From Lotus japonicus (taxonomy: Eukaryota; Streptophyta; Magnoliopsida; Fabales; Fabaceae): DNA of 64,000 nucleotides. Position 1 is the first letter of the stretch. Each line of letters starts with the position of its first letter. The notes beneath the pieces were generated by a model that saw nothing but the letters and a program-made list of their open reading frames with translations, did not search any database and was not told where the DNA came from. The position numbers and the translations under genes were made by a program. Positions 35,460 to 46,408 of this stretch are shown piece by piece. The DNA lies in contig NC_080044.1 of NCBI RefSeq assembly GCF_012489685.1, positions 31,985,021 to 32,049,020 of the forward strand, given 5' to 3'.

Positions 35460-35634
35460 GTAGCCTCTTCAGTTTTTGAGATGCCCATTTAAGTAATTTT
35501 GTATTTGTGCTATGACTCTAAATTTCCTAGCAGATGCTTGAACCATAAAATTCTGAATCACATAAACGTGTCCTACACATAGTGTGTCATTAAACTGTAG
35601 CATTTAACTCCGGTTAATAGTTGCATCGATCTTC
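35460..35634 (-). pseudogene. RPA70-like exon fragment (second exon)
   Basis: The minus strand reads IDATINR, a stop, then MLQFNDTLCVGHVYVIQNF. This fits the DBD-A block of replication protein A large-subunit homologs (pattern K-I-x-A-T-I ... G-x-V-Y-x-I-x-N-F-x-V). The in-frame TAA and the poor continuation point to a decayed copy. Such fragments occur in large legume RPA-like families and in Helitrons. It pairs with the exon at 46258-46408 across element C. Confidence 0.5.
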
Positions 35635-35645
35635 AATTGCGTTTT

Positions 35646-35650
35646 ATTTT
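35646..35650. repeat. Target-site duplication ATTTT, left copy (element C)
   Basis: ATTTT precedes the LTR start and recurs at 46150-46154. Confidence 0.85.
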
Positions 35651-36337
35651 TGTAAGACCCGGATTTTCGGAACAAGTTAATTTCTGACCCACGCGTGGAA
35701 TCAGTGTAAGCGTGACAGGAGTTTGATATTTGAGAAAGATTAATGAAGAAGAAAGTTCAGGAATTGCTCGAGGAATGTGGCGTTGTTTCTTTCGGAGCTA
35801 GTGCGAGTCGTCTGCACACCTGCCTTATGGCGAGCGTGTCCAGAATAGGCTATTTCGCTCTTAAAGCAACGTTTTGAGTGAGATTTCGAACTCTCGGAAA
35901 ATTTAAAGATTCTTTTTATTTTTCCATCGACCAGCGTTTCATTTCGGAACTCTGGACTGTACGCACGATAGGTTTCACTTTTCGGATGTCCGCCGACGCT
36001 AATTTCTTTGCTTCGAAACCCTATTTTCGAGCAATGGATGAAGACTTTTTCTATTCGGGACTTCTAACGAAGATTCCGTCCGCGTTGCCAGACTTGTTTC
36101 GACATTTCCAATCTTTTTTCTGTTGGAAGTTTTGTCGTTCGGCGATCACAGCAAAAAGTAGTTTTTCGGGGCAGATTAACCGACACCGCTTTTGAGTTTT
36201 TCGATATCGTATTTCCCAAATTCTAGATATTTGTTTTGAGTTCTGGAATTCTGACGCTAGAATCTCTCTTAGAATTCCACGGTGATCGTGCTGCAAAAAT
36301 CGGAATCGCGAAATTTTCATTTTCCCGCGATTTCGCC

Positions 36338-36353
36338 CGCCTATAAATAGGCG
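36338..36353 (+). promoter_or_regulatory. TATA box inside a perfect inverted repeat, element C
   Basis: CGCCTATAAATAGGCG contains the TATA box between complementary 7-base arms. The 3' LTR copy is at 43227-43242. Other LTR families keep the TATA box but not the flanking symmetry. Confidence 0.7.
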
Positions 36354-37153
36354 AAAAAGCAAAAATCTTGCCATTTCCACCCATCAAGGCCGAGAATTGT
36401 AGAGAGAGAGGGAGAGGAGAGATTTTCGCGAAACCTTGACCAATCTTCGTGCAGTTCGTCCCTACTTCTAGGTATCGAGGTAACTATCATGAATCCTGCC
36501 TCTGATTTCTGTTTCTGCGGAGTTTCTGAAGTCGTTTCTGTGCTCTAAGTTTTGAGCTTTTTCTAAAATTGTCCGATTTCTCTGATTTCTCGCTTGGGTT
36601 ATGTTCCTTATGTTCCCCTGAGTCTAAAACCTCTGTCAGTAAACTCTGATTGCGATTCAGTTGCCCAGGATCTGAAAAATTGACTCAAAACTCTTTTTGT
36701 CTCACATTTCGAAACTTTATTGTCGAAAAGACTTAATATGACTTCGTGCCTTTAGGATTTGTTGTCACGGATATCATGAGGATCGTTGCTGTCAAATTTG
36801 TTTTCAGAACTGATAACTTTGAAGTTTTGAGCCTTTATTTTGGACCAAAATGCCCCTGCGTAGTCGTATTTCGGCCCGATTGTCCGAAAATTGTTCTGAC
36901 AGTTTCTTTGCCTTAGTTTTACCCTAAAACTACCTTGTAAACTGATTTGATCGAAGAAAAAGAGCCGAAGCCCTTTTCTCCTTATGGCCGTGGGCTATTT
37001 CCTAAGGGGGGGGAGTTTTTCGTTTTCGAAAACTTGTCCTTTCGTACCCGTTTGTCGTATTCTGAAGCTTTGATGCTTTGTCTATCGTTTATGTATTGTT
37101 TTGCGATCGAACTAATCGATTTTGTTTGAATTCTGCTTTGTTTTTTCTCCGAG

Positions 37154-37231
37154 GTTCAGTTGAAGGAACTTTGGAATATTCAGAGCAACTGTTTGAGGAG
37201 AACTTTGATTTCGAAGCTGGAACAGCTCGAG
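37154..37231 (+). other. Putative 78-nt leader micro-exon, element C 5' LTR
   Basis: Between CTCCGAG and G|GTTAGGG. Open in the shared frame, starting SVEGTLEYSEQL. The 3' LTR copy is at 44043-44120. Confidence 0.5.
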
Positions 37232-38274
37232 GTTAGGGCAACTTACTATATATTAGCTATGACTGCATGATAGGCGTCGATAAATTCGACTTATGTTTTA
37301 TCTGATGTTGTTTTTGATGATGAGTTGATGTTATGATGCTTTTCCATACTTGTGATGTTGTGCTTTTGTTGGATTGAGCGTTTTGACGCAATTTCGGAGT
37401 GGAGGTTCATTGATCTGGTGATCTTTGATATCTCGGGTTGGATGAACAACCCTAGGCAAGTCCAAATGTGGGGTTTGAGACTTAGCCATTTGTTGGGATT
37501 CGTTGGAATTCCTAGACTTTCCCCGGGAAGTGTATTTTGGGTGGTTGATTTTTGGAAACTTAGAATGATAGAGCTTTCGAAAAATAAAGACTTGGGAAAC
37601 TTAGACTTTGAGAAATAAACTCATAACTTGGCTAATTCGAATTGAAACAATTTTTATTAACGTTTAAGCATAGGAGAACTGAAGGGGAAAATATTTACGA
37701 AAGGCGGGGAAAAGTCGACTTATGTTGTGGGTTTGGAGAGCTTGGAATTGGGGAAAGCCACTGAGGTGAGCTATGGTGATGATTGAAAGTCACCGAGTAC
37801 TCTAGTACTCCTGGTAGTGTTGTTCGAGTCGTGTTGTATTGACCGGCACAGACTCTGGGTTTTGTTTGTGGGTTTTGTGGTGGGAGTTGTGTTGTATTGA
37901 CCGACACTAACTCCAAGTCGTGTTGTATTGACCGACACTGACTCTGGTTTTGATAATCATATTGCACACGTGCATATACGCGATGAAGTGCCAAGCAGAG
38001 TACTTCGGTATAACAGGAAGTAACGATCAGCCATGCAGAGTTGAATCGGTCCTGACTATATCTGGCACAACAGGAGGTAACGATCATCCATGTAGAGTTG
38101 CATCGTGCCTGTTGATGTTCGGCATAGCAAGCAGAAATGGTCAAACCATGTAGAGTTTGTATCGTCTTGACTATAGCCAAAGGTGATAAGCGACGCCCGA
38201 GCAGAAATGGTTAAACACGAGGCCAGTGTTACGACCGTCTCGAGGTGCCCAGCCTATAAGTGGCAATACCGTTG

Positions 38275-38405
38275 GTTTGTCCCGTCGCCAAGCAGAGTGA
38301 CGTCGTTGATTTGTTCCGTCGCCAAGCAGAGTGACGTTGTTGATTTGTTCCGTCGCCAAGCAGAGTGACGTTGTTGTTCTGTCCCGTCGCCAAGCAGAGT
38401 GACGT
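38275..38405 (+). repeat. 34-bp tandem repeat, element C LTR
   Basis: Four units around CCGTCGCCAAGCAGAGTGAC with short complementary ends (GTC/GAC). It occupies the position of the unrelated arrays in other LTR lineages. The 3' LTR copy is at 45164-45294. Confidence 0.85.
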
Positions 38406-38628
38406 TATTCGGATTTGTGTCAGCATATTCTGCACTGGCACACAATGCATCTTATTATGAATGAATTGTGTAAGAGATTTGATAACATGCTATGTATAAA
38501 CCTTAGGGTAAGCAGTGCATAACTTATATGTATATATACAACATATATATATATACCCCTTTTATCGCATGTTGATTGTATATCTATTGTAATCTGTAAG
38601 TTGACCCTAGCGCCTTGGCTTTGTTTGT

Positions 38629-38871
38629 ATGTTTGTGCTTGGGCGGTCGGCCTGCTGCCAGGCGTCCGTCAGCCGGTTCGTGATGATTCGTTGTGCGGGA
38701 AAGACCCGGAGCGGAACGACTATTACTGAAGCTTTCGACGAGGACCCGGACTTCATGACTGTTCGAGGGAGGGTCGATGATAGTAGTGTGGGTTATGGGT
38801 GGTTAGAGCCTTTTGAGTTAGTTGTTACTGTAATAGCTCTGATTCGTCATTCATATTTTGGGACAGGGTAG
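38629..38871 (+). other. Variant of the LTR-borne ORF in element C
   Basis: Same location and same upstream GRSACCQ as the solo LTR copy, but the ATG is replaced by GCG. The ADW...PSGG core is replaced by ASVSRFVMIRCAGKTRSG. Only a trace, FMTVRGRVDD, resembles the YxGRxMED block. There is no acidic SIM-like tail. Whether it is expressed is unknown. The B LTR (6268-6430) has a decayed relative of this variant. The 3' LTR copy is at 45518-45760. Confidence 0.4.
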
Positions 38872-39263
38872 GTTCCCGACGCATGGCTTTTGTGTGGTTC
38901 TCTTACTGAGGGATCACAGTGAGTCAGTCGGACCATAGGGGTCTTTGCTTAGGCCATTTTGAGGCCGACTTTCTCCTGGTGGTTTGTAATTATACTTTTT
39001 CTCACTCACACTTCTGGATCTGTAAATATTTGCCTACGGGCACACTACTTTGGAGTCACTGCGAGTGTGTGGGGCGTGGAAGTGCAGCTGAGGCTGTACA
39101 TGTTTATATTTGATGTATATTGGTTAGTTTAGTAGTTGTGTTTTGTCTTTACTTCTTTATCGTTTTGATTTAAAGGAATCAATCGGAAAAAAATTACCTG
39201 TTTTCCGCGTAAAGATTATTTTTGGTTACTAAAGTGACACCTGGAAATCGGGGTGTTACATTG

Positions 39264-39275
39264 TGGTATCAGAGC
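39264..39275 (+). promoter_or_regulatory. Primer-binding site, element C
   Basis: TGGTATCAGAGC, three bases after the LTR end. Confidence 0.9.
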
Positions 39276-39469
39276 TTAGTCGAGTCTTTCGGGAGTCTTT
39301 GGGGAATAGGTCTTCTGTGCTAGGTTGTGTGACTCTGCAAAGAGTGAAAATTGATTGTCTGCAGAGCGATTTTCGCTCTAATTGCTTGCGTTACTACTCA
39401 ATCGGATTGAGTGGTTTGTCTAGTGCTACCGTATGGTTAGTACTAATCGGACGTTCGATGGGATAGAGG

Positions 39470-39989
39470 ATGGTGGATCTTAACCGGATGGCGGAGGCTA
39501 CACGTGAGCATCATCAACGACTGATGGCGACAGCAATGTATCAACAAAGAGGAATGAACCGAACTGGAGCTGGGGGATCAATGAGGTCAGGTTCCCAAGG
39601 CTACAACGGAAGGAAGAGTTACCATAAGTGGGGACCATATCAGCGTTCCGAGGGAAGAAATCTTATCTCAAGAGAGTACAAATCGACGACTGCTGATACT
39701 GGGGGGGAAGCCAGTTGGTGACAAAGGAGTGACATGTACTCGTTGCAGAAAGTTTGGGCATTTTGCTAACAAATGCTCAGTGATTGGACGGAGATGCTTC
39801 AAGTGTAACCGAGAGGGGCATCTAGTTGTGAACTGCAAGACCAAAGAAAGTCTATGCTTCAATTGCAACCAGCCGGGACATTTCTCCCAAGATTGCAAGG
39901 CACTCAGGGGCGAATCATCAGGGAATGTTGGGAAAGGAAAACAACTTGCTCCAGAGGAAAGGATTCATGCCAAGGAGGGCAAGAGCTGA
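39470..39989 (+). pseudogene. Gag remnant of element C with three zinc knuckles
   Basis: Starts MVDLNRMAEATREHHQ, then jumps directly to the basic linker (MNRTGAGGSMRSGSQG), so the whole capsid core is deleted. A shift at a G7 run (about 39705) separates it from the downstream frame (39729-39989). That frame has three CCHC knuckles: CTRCRKFGHFANKC, CFKCNREGHLVVNC and CFNCNQPGHFSQDC. B and D have two. It cannot form a normal capsid, so C would depend on Gag in trans. Confidence 0.75.
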
Positions 39990-42235
39990 GGAGTTGAACG
40001 AGGAAGAACGTGGGAACGATGTAGGACCTTATTCGAAGTTGCTCGTGTTTTAACTATAGAAGTTACACGAGGTTGGGAATAGCACACTAAGTCTAGAAAG
40101 TAGTCTTCCACCGATGCGATTATGAGGAAGCTAGTAGTTGAAGAACGAATCTTAGGGAGATTCCGTATGGGTAGTATACGTGTCATGTTGAGGGTGTGTA
40201 GTTCCGTAGCGGGATCATTAAAGGATTTAGTATCAGGATATTTGTGACTACTGGAGGATAGGAACTCATTGACTGTTCCAGTGGGTTTTTCTAAATTTCC
40301 ACCTTCGATGTATTAGGCCTGATCAACCTAATATTGAGGGGGTGATATTCGGAATCACAGCTGATAATGGACCTTGATAGAAGGATGTGTAAGATGAATT
40401 TGAATTGATTGAGGATTAGTCGGATTTGGGAGGAAAGTTCGTGTTAAGCATTTGATTGTACAAGATTAAGATTTGAACCTTTGGAAGTTGATGATTTTCG
40501 TATAGACATTGATTGGTTAGTTCGTGTGATTACTCCAAGTAGAGGTAGACTAAGCCAATAGAATTGATGTTGGAAAATCTTTAAGTATTTTCTCGGAAGT
40601 TATGAAGTCATAGGTTATGTGATTTCTGACGTGGGATTATTAGAGATTAGATAGGTTGGATTTAATATCCGGTTATAGATGATTGTTTGATGGTAGCGAG
40701 ATTGAGAAGAATTAACTCTGAACTAGATTGTTATAGTCGAGTTCGAGGAATAAGTTTTGCTAAGCGTTGGATTAATATGTGGAGACATTATAGTCTTAAG
40801 AGATGAATTTTCGCTTGAAAAGTGTTGAATTAATGATTAAGTTGGAGAAAGAAAGTTTTAGCATAAGTTGAATACTTGAGGTTGGTGATATGGATTCCAA
40901 GGAAATATGCTGAGATTACTAAGTGAGATTTACTAAGTTGGATTGAAATCTTAGGGTTAAGATTGAATCTTGAGAGCCGAGAATCACGTACGAGTAGGAG
41001 ATCTTATGGTTGTAGGTGTGACAATAGGAGTTGAATCTTAGAAGATTGAAGACCTGAAGGTGAGTTTCGGGTTAAGACCATTGAGGTGTAGTATAAGAGG
41101 GATCTTGAAGTAAGGGAATTCTGGGTTGTGTGGAGTGTTAAGGTTGGTGATCGATTGATGTTGATTATGAGGTTGCGGACATAATGACCATGTGATAAGA
41201 TTTGAATGATGTTAGCATAATAAGTTGTGGATGTGAAAGCATGACGACACTGGTCAGGTCGTTTGGGTAAGTGAAGGAGTTATAGTTTTTAAGAAACTGA
41301 TATTCATTTAAGAAGTATTGAAGGATTAAAGGTCACTAGAGGACCAAACTTGGTGAAGGTTTAGGTTTTAAATCTATGAATGTCTGTCTAAGGTGTGTAA
41401 GACTCGAAGGTTGTCAGAATTTGATTGAGAGATTAAGAAGTTGATTGACGAGATGGTGATTGAGTCACAAAAAGGAAGGTGTTAGTATTAAGATGAATAC
41501 CTGAGGTTGTTATATTTTGACGAGTTTCGTAGAGTATAAGAGTCAATGGGACTTTGTTATGGATTTTGATGATGCATATTACGGGTAACAAGTGAATTTT
41601 ACTAAAGTTGAATGAGAATCCTAGGGCTAAGGTTGACCTAGTGAGCTGAGATTCATGTACACATAAGAGATTTAGTGGTGTTAGCGGTTACGATAAGAGT
41701 TAAATCTCAGAATGTTGAAGGATCGGAAGATGTAATGGCTAGTTAAGTCCCTTGAGGTATAGTTATGATTTAATCTTCTAGAGGATAAGTCTCGATTTGT
41801 GTGAAGTGTTAGGGATTTCAGTAAGTGTAAATAGGTTTGAGTGAGGGAAGTTCTAAGGAAGAAGACGATAATAATGGATTGTTAGATATTAAGAAGAGGA
41901 TTATCTTATAAGTTGTTGATAACTTGATGTTGAAGGGGATAAGATTAGTGAAGGACAAGAAATAAGGACATAAGTCGATTTTTAATTCGAAGGGTGACTA
42001 AGTAGGAGATTGATTTCATTGTGCGAGTGATGATAGTTACGAAGTTAGAGGTGTTTTAATGGACTAGCGGTTTTCCAAGGGGGAGGATTCGTCTAGGAGT
42101 TATCGAACGGACAAGTGGAGTTTTGGACTGTAGATGAAGATCACGAGGACGAGTTGAGTATTTACCTTAAGATGACAGAGAGGCACCGAGTTTAAGAAGA
42201 ATTTCGGACGACCGAAAGTAAAGAAGTAAGTGGCT
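39990..42235 (+). pseudogene. Decayed internal region of element C
   Basis: No ORF of note. It aligns in blocks with 17830-19195 of element B (good matches near 41270-42010 versus 18230-18980) plus about 0.8 kb that B lacks. Protease and RT are not readable. Confidence 0.6.
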
Positions 42236-42502
42236 AAGATGGTGCGACTGCACGGAATGCCAACCGATATCATTTCAAGCAGAGATCTGACGCATGTAAT
42301 CGAGTCAGACGACATGAGGTTGAATGATGTTTTGTCTTTTGAGACGCCGATAGTTAGCAGTGGGGATAGAAGAGTGAAACAGTTAAGGGGAAAGCAGATT
42401 GCTTAAGTAAAGGTTATGAGGAACAATGACACGGGCAATGCTACAGGGGAATTGGAAGACCAGATCAAGGAACTGTATTCCGGACTTTTCTCAGAACTCT
42501 GA
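42236..42502 (+). pseudogene. Integrase trace fused to decayed chromodomain, element C
   Basis: MVRLHGMPTDIISSRD is fused at once to THVIESDD, joining the region of the second catalytic Asp to the chromodomain linker, the same junction as in B. The frame then contains a TAA within the GKQIA block. The tail retains the ELYSGLF-like end. Confidence 0.65.
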
Positions 42503-42539
42503 GTTTCGAGGACGAAACTTTCTTTTTGGAGGGGAGTAT
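42503..42539 (+). promoter_or_regulatory. Hairpin and polypurine tract, element C
   Basis: GTTTCGAGGACGAAAC hairpin, then TTTTTGGAGGGGAGTAT directly before the 3' LTR. Confidence 0.75.
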
Positions 42540-45500
42540 TGTAAGACCCGGATTTTCGGAACAAGTTAATTTCTGACCCACGCGTGGAATCAGTGTAAGC
42601 GTGACAGGAGTTTGATATTTGAGAAAGATTAATGAAGAAGAAAGTTCAGGAATTGCTCGAGGAATGTGGCGTTGTTTCTTTCGGAGCTAGTGCGAGTCGT
42701 CTGCACACCTGCCTTATGGCGAGCGTGTCCAGAATAGGCTATTTCGCTCTTAAAGCAACGTTTTGAGTGAGATTTCGAACTCTCGGAAAATTTAAAGATT
42801 CTTTTTATTTTTCCATCGACCAGCGTTTCATTTCGGAACTCTGGACTGTACGCACGATAGGTTTCACTTTTCGGATGTCCGCCGACGCTAATTTCTTTGC
42901 TTCGAAACCCTATTTTCGAGCAATGGATGAAGACTTTTTCTATTCGGGACTTCTAACGAAGATTCCGTCCGCGTTGCCAGACTTGTTTCGACATTTCCAA
43001 TCTTTTTTCTGTTGGAAGTTTTGTCGTTCGGCGATCACAGCAAAAAGTAGTTTTTCGGGGCAGATTAACCGACACCGCTTTTGAGTTTTTCGATATCGTA
43101 TTTCCCAAATTCTAGATATTTGTTTTGAGTTCTGGAATTCTGACGCTAGAATCTCTCTTAGAATTCCACGGTGATCGTGCTGCAAAAATCGGAATCGCGA
43201 AATTTTCATTTTCCCGCGATTTCGCCCGCCTATAAATAGGCGAAAAAGCAAAAATCTTGCCATTTCCACCCATCAAGGCCGAGAATTGTAGAGAGAGAGG
43301 GAGAGGAGAGATTTTCGCGAAACCTTGACCAATCTTCGTGCAGTTCGTCCCTACTTCTAGGTATCGAGGTAACTATCATGAATCCTGCCTCTGATTTCTG
43401 TTTCTGCGGAGTTTCTGAAGTCGTTTCTGTGCTCTAAGTTTTGAGCTTTTTCTAAAATTGTCCGATTTCTCTGATTTCTCGCTTGGGTTATGTTCCTTAT
43501 GTTCCCCTGAGTCTAAAACCTCTGTCAGTAAACTCTGATTGCGATTCAGTTGCCCAGGATCTGAAAAATTGACTCAAAACTCTTTTTGTCTCACATTTCG
43601 AAACTTTATTGTCGAAAAGACTTAATATGACTTCGTGCCTTTAGGATTTGTTGTCACGGATATCATGAGGATCGTTGCTGTCAAATTTGTTTTCAGAACT
43701 GATAACTTTGAAGTTTTGAGCCTTTATTTTGGACCAAAATGCCCCTGCGTAGTCGTATTTCGGCCCGATTGTCCGAAAATTGTTCTGACAGTTTCTTTGC
43801 CTTAGTTTTACCCTAAAACTACCTTGTAAACTGATTTGATCGAAGAAAAAGAGCCGAAGCCCTTTTCTCCTTATGGCCGTGGGCTATTTCCTAAGGGGGG
43901 GGAGTTTTTCGTTTTCGAAAACTTGTCCTTTCGTACCCGTTTGTCGTATTCTGAAGCTTTGATGCTTTGTCTATCGTTTATGTATTGTTTTGCGATCGAA
44001 CTAATCGATTTTGTTTGAATTCTGCTTTGTTTTTTCTCCGAGGTTCAGTTGAAGGAACTTTGGAATATTCAGAGCAACTGTTTGAGGAGAACTTTGATTT
44101 CGAAGCTGGAACAGCTCGAGGTTAGGGCAACTTACTATATATTAGCTATGACTGCATGATAGGCGTCGATAAATTCGACTTATGTTTTATCTGATGTTGT
44201 TTTTGATGATGAGTTGATGTTATGATGCTTTTCCATACTTGTGATGTTGTGCTTTTGTTGGATTGAGCGTTTTGACGCAATTTCGGAGTGGAGGTTCATT
44301 GATCTGGTGATCTTTGATATCTCGGGTTGGATGAACAACCCTAGGCAAGTCCAAATGTGGGGTTTGAGACTTAGCCATTTGTTGGGATTCGTTGGAATTC
44401 CTAGACTTTCCCCGGGAAGTGTATTTTGGGTGGTTGATTTTTGGAAACTTAGAATGATAGAGCTTTCGAAAAATAAAGACTTGGGAAACTTAGACTTTGA
44501 GAAATAAACTCATAACTTGGCTAATTCGAATTGAAACAATTTTTATTAACGTTTAAGCATAGGAGAACTGAAGGGGAAAATATTTACGAAAGGCGGGGAA
44601 AAGTCGACTTATGTTGTGGGTTTGGAGAGCTTGGAATTGGGGAAAGCCACTGAGGTGAGCTATGGTGATGATTGAAAGTCACCGAGTACTCTAGTACTCC
44701 TGGTAGTGTTGTTCGAGTCGTGTTGTATTGACCGGCACAGACTCTGGGTTTTGTTTGTGGGTTTTGTGGTGGGAGTTGTGTTGTATTGACCGACACTAAC
44801 TCCAAGTCGTGTTGTATTGACCGACACTGACTCTGGTTTTGATAATCATATTGCACACGTGCATATACGCGATGAAGTGCCAAGCAGAGTACTTCGGTAT
44901 AACAGGAAGTAACGATCAGCCATGCAGAGTTGAATCGGTCCTGACTATATCTGGCACAACAGGAGGTAACGATCATCCATGTAGAGTTGCATCGTGCCTG
45001 TTGATGTTCGGCATAGCAAGCAGAAATGGTCAAACCATGTAGAGTTTGTATCGTCTTGACTATAGCCAAAGGTGATAAGCGACGCCCGAGCAGAAATGGT
45101 TAAACACGAGGCCAGTGTTACGACCGTCTCGAGGTGCCCAGCCTATAAGTGGCAATACCGTTGGTTTGTCCCGTCGCCAAGCAGAGTGACGTCGTTGATT
45201 TGTTCCGTCGCCAAGCAGAGTGACGTTGTTGATTTGTTCCGTCGCCAAGCAGAGTGACGTTGTTGTTCTGTCCCGTCGCCAAGCAGAGTGACGTTATTCG
45301 GATTTGTGTCAGCATATTCTGCACTGGCACACAATGCATCTTATTATGAATGAATTGTGTAAGAGATTTGATAACATGCTATGTATAAACCTTAGGGTAA
45401 GCAGTGCATAACTTATATGTATATATACAACATATATATATATACCCCTTTTATCGCATGTTGATTGTATATCTATTGTAATCTGTAAGTTGACCCTAGC

Positions 45501-46149
45501 GCCTTGGCTTTGTTTGTATGTTTGTGCTTGGGCGGTCGGCCTGCTGCCAGGCGTCCGTCAGCCGGTTCGTGATGATTCGTTGTGCGGGAAAGACCCGGAG
45601 CGGAACGACTATTACTGAAGCTTTCGACGAGGACCCGGACTTCATGACTGTTCGAGGGAGGGTCGATGATAGTAGTGTGGGTTATGGGTGGTTAGAGCCT
45701 TTTGAGTTAGTTGTTACTGTAATAGCTCTGATTCGTCATTCATATTTTGGGACAGGGTAGGTTCCCGACGCATGGCTTTTGTGTGGTTCTCTTACTGAGG
45801 GATCACAGTGAGTCAGTCGGACCATAGGGGTCTTTGCTTAGGCCATTTTGAGGCCGACTTTCTCCTGGTGGTTTGTAATTATACTTTTTCTCACTCACAC
45901 TTCTGGATCTGTAAATATTTGCCTACGGGCACACTACTTTGGAGTCACTGCGAGTGTGTGGGGCGTGGAAGTGCAGCTGAGGCTGTACATGTTTATATTT
46001 GATGTATATTGGTTAGTTTAGTAGTTGTGTTTTGTCTTTACTTCTTTATCGTTTTGATTTAAAGGAATCAATCGGAAAAAAATTACCTGTTTTCCGCGTA
46101 AAGATTATTTTTGGTTACTAAAGTGACACCTGGAAATCGGGGTGTTACA
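42540..46149 (+). mobile_element. 3' LTR of non-autonomous chromovirus C
   Basis: 3610 bp. No difference from the 5' LTR was found in the segments I compared. It is followed by the ATTTT target-site copy. Confidence 0.95.
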
Positions 46150-46154
46150 ATTTT
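46150..46154. repeat. Target-site duplication ATTTT, right copy
   Basis: Matches 35646-35650. Confidence 0.85.
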
Positions 46155-46257
46155 CAAAATGAAAAACTACAATTTTAAAAATTCACGTTTGTTATGGTAA
46201 CAATAAATAGTTTGAATTAGGTGCCATTAAAGTGGGAAAACAAAGAAATCAAAATAC

Positions 46258-46408
46258 CTGTTCAACGATTAAGAGAAGTACAATACTATTCACAATTTGA
46301 GGTTTTTTGAAATCTCTTGTTTCCCACACATGGAGTACACCAACTTTAATCATCCATTCGATCTTTCCTGCGAAAATATTGGGTACCTTGTGTGAAGTTT
46401 GAGTTATC
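46258..46408 (-). pseudogene. RPA70-like exon fragment (first exon)
   Basis: The minus strand reads WMIKVGVLHVWETRDFKKP, then VNSIVLLL. This fits the first strands of an RPA70 OB-fold (pattern W-x-I-x-V-x-V-x-x-x-W-x-x-x-D-F-x-x-P). It is bounded by an acceptor-like TTATGTAG and a donor CAG|GTATTT. Without element C the intron to the exon at 35634 would be only about 125 bp. Decay in the second exon suggests the locus was already dead. Confidence 0.5.

Larger units (their letters stand above)
35651..39260 (+). mobile_element. 5' LTR of non-autonomous chromovirus C
   Basis: 3610 bp, TGTAAGACCCGG...GGGGTGTTACA. Every segment compared with 42540-46149 is identical at an offset of 6889, including all translated frames. 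Order: U3, TATA (36342), donor-like TCGAG|GTAACT (36480), micro-exon (37154-37231), GAGTACT hairpin (37795), short tandem repeats (38275-38405), a variant LTR ORF (38629-38871) and the conserved end. Confidence 0.95.

Noticed and set aside
35878..36195. 105-codon ORF upstream of the C LTR TATA box, duplicated at 42767
   Set aside because: It lies in U3 upstream of the promoter. The two copies are just the two LTRs, and the homologous frame in the solo LTR has a stop.
37695..38180. 161-codon minus-strand ORF in the C LTR
   Set aside because: Antisense to the leader, rich in repeat-derived VSVNTTQL units. No homologous open frame in other lineages.
38275..38405. CRISPR-like regular repeats
   Set aside because: Units are adjacent tandem copies without unique spacers, in a plant retrotransposon LTR.
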